Origin: Taibaiella chishuiensis
Lineage (GTDB): Bacteria > Bacteroidota > Bacteroidia > Chitinophagales > Chitinophagaceae
Reading direction: 5' to 3'
DNA length: 64,000 bases
NCBI RefSeq assembly: GCF_003014535.1
Contig: NZ_PYGD01000001.1
Span: 1,426,001-1,490,000, forward strand
Positions 59,075 through 64,000 of the stretch are shown one piece after another. The stretch's first letter is position 1. Each line of letters begins with the position of its first letter. The translations under genes were made by a program, and so were the position numbers. The notes beneath the pieces are model-generated. The model was given only the letters and a program-made list of their open reading frames with translations. It was not told the origin of the DNA and ran no database searches.

Positions 59075-59950
59075 TTAAGCCGGTATCATCACGCGCAGCG
59101 CGGCCGGCATCATTTCCACCTTCAGCTCGTTGCCGCAGGCATGTACATCGCCGTCGGTCTGTAATATAGTAAGTTTTGGATGCCTGATCGTTACCCGTTT
59201 GCCACGCAGGTGTTTTACATACTTGCTCTTAAGCAGGCTGCCGTTAAAGGCGCGCAGGGCGATATAAGAACCGAGTATTTTCGGAAATTTTTTGATAATG
59301 ACCACGTCGAAAAGGCCATCCTGCAGATCGGCTGTGGGCGCAATCTTGAAGTTATAACCGAATTGCTGGGCATTGGCCACCGTCAGTATAAACGCTTTTT
59401 CCTGCAGCACTTTACCATCTACTTCAATTTCCCATTCCCATTCTTTATAAGTCCAGAGGTGTTTGGTTACGATCCAGCTGTAAATGGCCATGCCGCGGCG
59501 TTCGCTCTTGGCAAATTTTTTGGCCACCAGGGTGTCGAAGCCCACGCCTACATTACTCACGAATATGCGGTCGTTTACTTTACCCAGGTCGATATGGATA
59601 CGCTTACCGGTATTGATCAGGGCTATGGCCCTGGACTGGTCGAGCGGTATGCCCAGGGTACGGGCAAGCCCGTTGCCCGAGCCTTTGGGGATAATGCATA
59701 AGGTGGCATCGGTACCCTGTATGCCCGTAATCACGTCGTTTACGGAGCCATCGCCACCAACTGCTACGATGGTCTTGTATCCATTGGCCACGGCATTGCG
59801 GGCCAACTCGGTGCCATGTTTGGCGTATTCGGTATAGGCTATTTCCGGGTCAAACAGGTTTTTATCGAGCTGTTTGTCGATCAGGTCTTTGAGGGCTTTT
59901 ACGCGGTCTACACCCGATTTCGGATTAATGATAAAGAGAATTTTTTCCAT
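59075..59950 (-). CDS. Diacylglycerol kinase family lipid kinase (YegS/BmrU-like)
   Basis: A 291-residue kinase of the DAGK catalytic family. ATP-binding and catalytic motifs: ILFIINPKSGVDRVKALKDL at the N-terminus, TIVAVGGDGSVNDVITGIQG (GGDGTxxE-type block, about residue 63) and IIPKGSGNGLARTLGIPLDQ (about 88). The lipid-kinase-specific GVGFDTLVAKKFA (about 140) and VTIRHPKLTILQTDGDVHAC near the C-terminus are present. Members phosphorylate diacylglycerol, phosphatidylglycerol or sphingosine-type lipids; bacteria of this phylum make sphingolipids, so a sphingosine-like substrate is conceivable but unproven. It follows nadC on the same strand by 47 bp. Confidence 0.92.
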   Translation of the reverse strand: MEKILFIINPKSGVDRVKALKDLIDKQLDKNLFDPEIAYTEYAKHGTELARNAVANGYKTIVAVGGDGSVNDVITGIQGTDATLCIIPKGSGNGLARTLGIPLDQSRAIALINTGKRIHIDLGKVNDRIFVSNVGVGFDTLVAKKFAKSERRGMAIYSWIVTKHLWTYKEWEWEIEVDGKVLQEKAFILTVANAQQFGYNFKIAPTADLQDGLFDVVIIKKFPKILGSYIALRAFNGSLLKSKYVKHLRGKRVTIRHPKLTILQTDGDVHACGNELKVEMMPAALRVMIPA

Positions 59951-59997
59951 TGAAAATGTTTACACGACCACACGTTTGCCGTACGCTTCGTTGCTGC

Positions 59998-60834
59998 TTA
60001 AATAACTGCTTTAAGACTGAGGTCCAGGCTTACGGCATGATGGGTAAGTGCGCCAATGGAGATGAAATCCACTCCTGTTGCTGCGTATTGTTCGATATTG
60101 TTGATATTGATACCGCCCGATGCCTCGGTTTCGTATTGACCGTCGATCAGGGCTACGGCTTCGGTGATCAATTCCGGTTTATAGTTATCGAGCATAATGC
60201 GGTGTATGCCGCCTGTAGCCAGTATTTCTTTTACATCGTCGAGGTTGCGGGTCTCGACCTCTATTTTAAGGTCCAGGTTATGGGCCTTCAGGTAGTCCTG
60301 TGTTTGGGTAATGGCTGCACGGATACCGCCGCAGTAGTCGATATGATTGTCTTTCAGCATAACCATATCGTACAGGCCCATCCGGTGGTTATAACCACCG
60401 CCGATGCGTACGGCTTCTTTTTCAAACCGGCGGAACAGCGGCGTGGTCTTGCGGGTATCGAGTATGCGGGAGCGGTAGCCTTTTATCTTATCGGCATAAG
60501 TGCGGGTTAGCGTGGCAATGCCGCTCATACGCTGCATGCAATTCAGCACCAGCCTTTCGGCTTTTAAAATGGTATGCACATGGGCCGATACCTCGAAGGC
60601 GACGTCGCCGTAAACGATGGTGTCGCCGTCTTTTTTATGCCATTCGAAACGGGCTTCGGGTTCCAGGTAGTAAAAAATGTCGCGGGCGATGTCGAGGCCG
60701 GCAAGTATGCCGTCTTCTTTGATCTTGAGGGTTGCTTTGCCCGTGGCAGTCGGAGGGATGCTGGCCAGGGTGGAGTAGTCGCCGGATGCCACATCTTCTT
60801 CCAGGGCCAGGCGGATAAATTCTTTGGTATCCAT
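59998..60834 (-). CDS. nadC: Nicotinate-nucleotide pyrophosphorylase (carboxylating)
   Basis: A protein of about 278 residues converting quinolinate and PRPP to nicotinate mononucleotide in NAD synthesis. Key blocks: LALEEDVASGDYSTLASIPP near the start, ILAGLDIARDIFYYLEPEAR, CMQRMSGIATLTRTYADKIK (about 117), ILDTRKTTPLFRRFEKEAVR (about 140), GGYNHRMGLYDMVMLKDNHI (about 160) and the C-terminal SGGININNIEQYAATGVDFI. The frame is open to 60876 (MAAQILIF...), but the exact -7 box at 60852-60859 lies in that extension, which decides for ATG 60834. Downstream is the lipid-kinase gene. Confidence 0.96.
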   Translation of the reverse strand: MDTKEFIRLALEEDVASGDYSTLASIPPTATGKATLKIKEDGILAGLDIARDIFYYLEPEARFEWHKKDGDTIVYGDVAFEVSAHVHTILKAERLVLNCMQRMSGIATLTRTYADKIKGYRSRILDTRKTTPLFRRFEKEAVRIGGGYNHRMGLYDMVMLKDNHIDYCGGIRAAITQTQDYLKAHNLDLKIEVETRNLDDVKEILATGGIHRIMLDNYKPELITEAVALIDGQYETEASGGININNIEQYAATGVDFISIGALTHHAVSLDLSLKAVI

Positions 60835-60851
60835 TCCTATAGATTGAAGCG

Positions 60852-60859
60852 CAAAGATA
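60852..60859 (-). promoter_or_regulatory. Promoter -7 box of nadC
   Basis: Plus-strand CAAAGATA reads TATCTTTG on the minus strand, an exact TAnnTTTG match 17 bp upstream of the ATG at 60834. Confidence 0.6.
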
Positions 60860-60959
60860 AGGATTTGTGCTGCCATAAAAAGGCAGGTCGAAAACGGGAA
60901 AGCAGGGTCGAAAAAGTTGATGCCCGGGAACAGGCAGACAGGATAACCTGCGCCCCCTG

Positions 60960-61646
60960 TTAGAAGCGGTAGCCGATGCGCAGATCCAGTTGGGGATGGA
61001 TGTAAATACCGGAGCGTTTGTTCATCGAAAAAGGATCGATCCGGATCAGGTCGTTTTGTTGCAGGGGCGGTGGCGGCTGACCGGTATGTCTTACCTGGTT
61101 AAGCACTGGGCCTGCACCTGCACCGATATCGATCACCAGCCTGCGGTCGGCGCCGATATACATTTGTACGCCCAGCTTGAATACCGGGCCCAGGCTAAAG
61201 TTGCGGGTCTTGTAATCGTAAAGGCGCCGTATGGTGTTGCCCTGGTTGTCTGTTTCCTTTTGCCATTCGGAAAAATGGGTATTGGCCTGCTTGATCAGGA
61301 ATTCGAGCCCGGTGTACATGTCCGCGCGGGCTATCTTGCTGCGATGCCGGTGCGGCAGGTAGATGCGTAATTCGGGCCGCAGGCTGAAGGCATTGAGCGA
61401 GCGCACCGAGGATTCCTGGTGGCTGTAGGGCGCATAACCCGCCTCCAACTGGATCGAGAGTGCATCCTCCAGGCGATACTCTCCGCAGATACCCAGGCCA
61501 ATATCCGATTCCGAGAGGCTCATCATATTGGCCTTCAGGATCCAGGAGCCCGTATAGTTGTAGGCGCCGGCCCTAGCAGTCATGCTGTAAAAGCATACCA
61601 TGGCCAGCAGGCAGGTGCGGAGATATTGCGGGCAGGAGTTGCTCAT
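60960..61646 (-). CDS. Probable outer-membrane beta-barrel protein
   Basis: A 228-residue protein with an N-terminal signal-like segment (LRTCLLAMVCFYSMTARAGA) and alternating amphipathic beta strands: DIGLGICGEYRLEDALSIQLEAGYAPYSH, FSLRPELRIYLPH, MYTGLEFLI, FSLGPVFKLGVQMYIGADR, LVIDIGAGAGPVL. It ends IYIHPQLDLRIGYRF, an aromatic-terminated strand typical of barrels recognised by BamA. No exact family recognised (DUF3575-like layout). Third gene of a tight operon with two LVIVD-type lipoproteins; the start codon follows the previous stop codon with no spacer (61646/61647). Confidence 0.75.
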   Translation of the reverse strand: MSNSCPQYLRTCLLAMVCFYSMTARAGAYNYTGSWILKANMMSLSESDIGLGICGEYRLEDALSIQLEAGYAPYSHQESSVRSLNAFSLRPELRIYLPHRHRSKIARADMYTGLEFLIKQANTHFSEWQKETDNQGNTIRRLYDYKTRNFSLGPVFKLGVQMYIGADRRLVIDIGAGAGPVLNQVRHTGQPPPPLQQNDLIRIDPFSMNKRSGIYIHPQLDLRIGYRF

Positions 61647-62393
61647 TTAGCCTGTGATTTTGGACAATAGGCGGATATGGGTGATATCGGAAATGTCGTA
61701 CAGCGCGGTGCCCCCTTCGATCATACAGATCAGCACATCGCCATAGGGGATACAATCGTAAAAGGTTTCGCCGGTAATGGTGCGGCTCAGCACCGGGGCA
61801 TAGGCTTCTTTTAAGTTGTATACTTTGAGGCCGCTGTTACCGTCGCATACATAGAGTATATTATCCTGCAAGCCCAGGCCATGCGGGTTATTGAGGTTTA
61901 CCGTGTTTTTCAGCAAGGGCTGCACTACGTTATGAAGGTCGTACACATACAGGGCATTGGTATTGCCACCGCAGGTGGTGCCGGTGCGCACTGTAACATA
62001 GGCCACGGTATCGGTGGCCACCACGGGGTCGCAGGCCCTTGCATGACTGGCCGTGCCCAGCAACGAAGGCTCGCCCGGATTGGCAATAGAGTATACATAC
62101 ATCGCATCCCTGGAGCCGATAAACAGCTTGTCTTTCCAGGTGTAGATCGTTTCTATATTAAACCCGATACTGGTGGTATTTACCTTTACCGGCGCGTAGC
62201 CGGTGGCCAGGTCGAAAGTATAGAGGTTCTTGCCATCTACTACGTACAGGTGGTCCATGGTAATGGTAAAGCGGGCCAGCGAGCCCCCGGTACCGGTATC
62301 GCTGCCGGAACTGCTGTTGTCATTTTTACTGCAGGAGGTGCAGCATGCCAAAGCGATTGCGGCTAACACCAGGTATTGGTAAAAGTATTTCAT
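61647..62393 (-). CDS. LVIVD-type beta-propeller lipoprotein
   Basis: A 248-residue protein with lipoprotein signal MKYFYQYLVLAAIALACCTSC (lipobox near residues 18-21), then a Ser/Gly linker and repeated beta segments with the LVIVD pattern: HLYVVDGKNLYTFDLATGY, KLFIGSRDAMYVYSIANPGE, VAYVTVRTGTTCGGNTNALYVYDLH, ILYVCDGNSGLKVYNLKEAY and LICMIEGGTALYDISDITHIR. LVIVD proteins form propellers on the cell surface or in the periplasm. Two neighbouring cysteines in the middle (HARACDP and TTCGG) could form a disulfide. The gene starts 1 bp after the stop of the preceding gene. Confidence 0.85.
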   Translation of the reverse strand: MKYFYQYLVLAAIALACCTSCSKNDNSSSGSDTGTGGSLARFTITMDHLYVVDGKNLYTFDLATGYAPVKVNTTSIGFNIETIYTWKDKLFIGSRDAMYVYSIANPGEPSLLGTASHARACDPVVATDTVAYVTVRTGTTCGGNTNALYVYDLHNVVQPLLKNTVNLNNPHGLGLQDNILYVCDGNSGLKVYNLKEAYAPVLSRTITGETFYDCIPYGDVLICMIEGGTALYDISDITHIRLLSKITG

Positions 62394-62394
62394 G

Positions 62395-62928
62395 TCAGTA
62401 TTTGCACTTAGGTGAGTAAAGGGTTTTTTTCTGCCAGCCGATCACGCTGCCCCGGTCCGGATTGATGCACTCGAAATATCCTTTTTCGGGAGGCACGTTA
62501 CCGCCGGTAATGTGGAACATATCCTTCATGCGCTGTACCTCCCGCACCGACTGCGGGTTGCTGATATTGAGCACTACCAGGTCGTTGTAGTTATTGGTAT
62601 AGAGCAGGTCGCCTTTGATCGATAGCTCCTGTGCCCCCGAAACGTGTATAAATGCTGTACGGGCAGGGTTTTCGGGACGGGTAATATCGATGATATGAAT
62701 GCCGCTGCCTTCTTCGACCTGGTACATGGTTTTATCACGAACATAGATCTTGCCGCCCCGGACGATAGGCTGGGGGGCATCCGAGCGGATATTGGCCATA
62801 GTGGAGTCGGATTGGTAAACGGGCGCATAACCGATCACCTCGCCAGGGGTATTGCTGCCGCCCTTGCAGGAAGCCAGCCCGGTAAGCGCGGCCCCAAGGC
62901 AGCATAGTAGTATAAATTTCCTGGTCAT
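62395..62928 (-). CDS. LVIVD-type lipoprotein, smaller paralogue
   Basis: A 177-residue lipoprotein. Signal MTRKFILLCCLGAALTGLASC places the lipidated cysteine at residue 21. It has LVIVD-type strands such as KIYVRDKTMYQVEEGSGIHI IDITRPENPARTAF and DLLYTNNYNDLVVLNISNPQ. The tail contains GYFECINPDRGSVIGW and ends SPKCKY, so there are at least two cysteines besides the lipobox. It is the first gene of a three-gene operon with a larger LVIVD-type lipoprotein and a barrel. Only about half the number of repeats of its neighbour, so it may need a partner to complete a propeller. Confidence 0.82.
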   Translation of the reverse strand: MTRKFILLCCLGAALTGLASCKGGSNTPGEVIGYAPVYQSDSTMANIRSDAPQPIVRGGKIYVRDKTMYQVEEGSGIHIIDITRPENPARTAFIHVSGAQELSIKGDLLYTNNYNDLVVLNISNPQSVREVQRMKDMFHITGGNVPPEKGYFECINPDRGSVIGWQKKTLYSPKCKY

Positions 62929-63056
62929 CTTCAGATTGTTAAAGCTTTATTACCTGCATTATCATGTATTGCAGGAATAATCCGCTATTAGATATGACGA
63001 TTGTATAATTGTATGCATTTGGTGTTTCTTTAAAATTAATATTCCGCGATATTGAC

Positions 63057-63064
63057 TAATTTTG
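63057..63064 (+). promoter_or_regulatory. Promoter -7 box of the TonB-family gene
   Basis: TAATTTTG matches TAnnTTTG exactly and lies 55 bp before the start at 63120. Confidence 0.5.
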
Positions 63065-63119
63065 GGTCTGGCTTATGGAATCGGGGGCTATGCCTCATCC
63101 TTGTATTTAAATACCGACT

Positions 63120-63983
63120 ATGACATTCGAACAGCAAAAAAATATGAAAGCCCTTGCCTGGACGGCAGGCGTGCACCTGTTGCTGATCCTTTCTTTTCTG
63201 CTGATAAAATATACCCTGCCGGAGATACCGGTTATGCCGGAGATGGGGATGGAAGTAAACCTGGGTACATCGGATAACGGGTCGGGCAACGACCAGCCCG
63301 AGGTACCCGAGGATCCTGCTGCAGCCGAAGCTGCGGTGGCCGTGAACCCGGCTGCCTCCTCCGACAACGACCAACCCGAGGTACATACCTCCGAAGACAA
63401 TGATGCCCCTGCGATAGTGCCCGCCCATAAAACGCCTAAAAATAAAAAAGTAGCCGTACAGCCTGTGCCCGATAAGCGGCAGGCCAATAATAAAAATACA
63501 GCCCATCAGGCCAATACGAACAAGACCGTAACCGCGGCGCAGAAGCCCCGCTATGTATATGCCGGCGCCAACGGCAAAGGTGGCAACAGCGCTGCCGGTA
63601 ACCGCCCCGGTGGTAACGAAGGTATAGGCCAGGGCGATGGCGATATGGGCGTACCCGGCGGTACACCCGGCGCTGCGAACTATAAAGGCACACCTGGCAA
63701 TGGTAATGGGGGCACCTCTATCGGGCACTCTATTTCAGGACGTAATATCGTAAGCCGGCCCGATCCCAGCGCCGAATTCCGGGAAGGCGGTAAAGTGGTG
63801 ATCCGCGTAACGGTTAACAAAGACGGCGCTATTACCGACTCTCGCGTGGTGTCTGCCGCCAATGCCACGATACGGGCGCTGGCTTTAAAGAAACTGCAAA
63901 GTGTACGCTTCAATAAGTCTGCCTCTGCTCCTGCCGAACAGTTCGGTAACATTACTTTCGAATTCAGGGCTACACGTAATTAG
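63120..63983 (+). CDS. TonB family energy-transducer-like protein
   Basis: A 287-residue protein. A short cytoplasmic N-terminus precedes one membrane helix (ALAWTAGVHLLLILSFLLIK, about residues 10-30), a long low-complexity periplasmic region (about 45-205) rich in Pro, Asp, Glu, then Lys/Asn and Gly (KGGNSAAGNRPGGNEG, GDMGVPGGTPGAANYKG), and a TonB/TolA C-terminal-like domain (about 215-287) with GGKVVIRVTVNKDGAITDSR and LKKLQSVRFNKSASAPAEQF. This arrangement transmits proton-motive energy from ExbB/ExbD to outer-membrane receptors. No exbBD genes are in the window, though only 17 bp remain to the right edge. A second ATG at 63144 is also possible. Confidence 0.85.
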   Translation: MTFEQQKNMKALAWTAGVHLLLILSFLLIKYTLPEIPVMPEMGMEVNLGTSDNGSGNDQPEVPEDPAAAEAAVAVNPAASSDNDQPEVHTSEDNDAPAIVPAHKTPKNKKVAVQPVPDKRQANNKNTAHQANTNKTVTAAQKPRYVYAGANGKGGNSAAGNRPGGNEGIGQGDGDMGVPGGTPGAANYKGTPGNGNGGTSIGHSISGRNIVSRPDPSAEFREGGKVVIRVTVNKDGAITDSRVVSAANATIRALALKKLQSVRFNKSASAPAEQFGNITFEFRATRN

Positions 63984-64000
63984 TTGATGGCTGGCAGCCC

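Noticed and set aside
63036-63728. 230-codon minus-strand frame near the right end
   Set aside because: Antisense to the low-complexity region of the TonB-family gene; it has no motif, whereas the plus-strand frame has a membrane helix and a TonB-type C-terminus.

Overview
The window looks like a chromosomal segment of a Bacteroidota bacterium, most likely in or near Chitinophagaceae (family-level placement is inference). Lineage-typical evidence: secreted proteins with type IX secretion (T9SS) type A and type B C-terminal signals, a GlnN-type (type III) glutamine synthetase at the left edge, Bat-type VWA/TPR genes, NamZ/DUF1343, an Omp28-like protein, and many genes preceded by the Bacteroidota -7 box TAnnTTTG (14 exact matches listed) with no clear Shine-Dalgarno sequences. 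I see no rRNA, tRNA, transposase, integrase, prophage or CRISPR array.

Layout. 1-1.1 kb: start of glnN and an Sfp-type phosphopantetheinyl transferase. 1.1-8.4 kb: a minus-strand polymorphic-toxin cassette: a 2060-residue SpvB/FG-GAP/RHS protein with a C-terminal toxin-like tip, a DUF4279-type putative immunity gene, and a small T9SS cargo protein, ending in one terminator. 8.7-18 kb: Nfu Fe-S scaffold, a T9SS beta-helix protein, a small lipoprotein, a flavin reductase-like protein, a membrane protein, a 20-unit heptamer repeat in front of purQ, a stand-alone N-terminal half of CarB, and ComF. 18-27.5 kb: a very large alpha-2-macroglobulin-like protein, then a His/Cys-rich small protein, a SulP transporter and a beta-carbonic anhydrase (probable bicarbonate/CO2 unit), and a small GNAT. 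27.6-34 kb: BatC/BatB pair, gcvT, recQ, a NudL-like Nudix hydrolase.

34-50.6 kb: two tandem paralogous T9SS type B surface proteins, SMC, an Omp28-like thioredoxin-fold protein, zinc alcohol dehydrogenase, a 57-residue lipoprotein, recA, accD, MIP18-family and SufE Fe-S genes, and an overlapping NamZ / membrane protein / ABC ATPase operon. 50.6-54.4 kb: a CoA-binding protein and a KefB-type antiporter with an NAD(P)H oxidoreductase; between them lies a 740-bp tandem duplication that leaves a truncated copy of each gene. 54.4-58.4 kb: small periplasmic protein, folP, Ldh-family oxidoreductase, TlpA-like thioredoxin lipoprotein. 58.4-59.07 kb: a gene-free stretch with an unusual series of inverted repeats, including a possible H-type pseudoknot. 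59-64 kb: lipid kinase, nadC, a three-gene surface operon (two LVIVD-type propeller lipoproteins and a probable outer-membrane barrel), and a TonB-family protein.

The most interesting items are the structured gene-free region near 58.5-58.95 kb, the toxin-immunity-T9SS cassette, the heptamer array in the probable purQ leader, the split CarB, and the duplication with all copy differences confined to 60 bp. Most housekeeping calls are secure; domain coordinates are approximate, and all promoter and terminator calls come from reading the sequence by eye.
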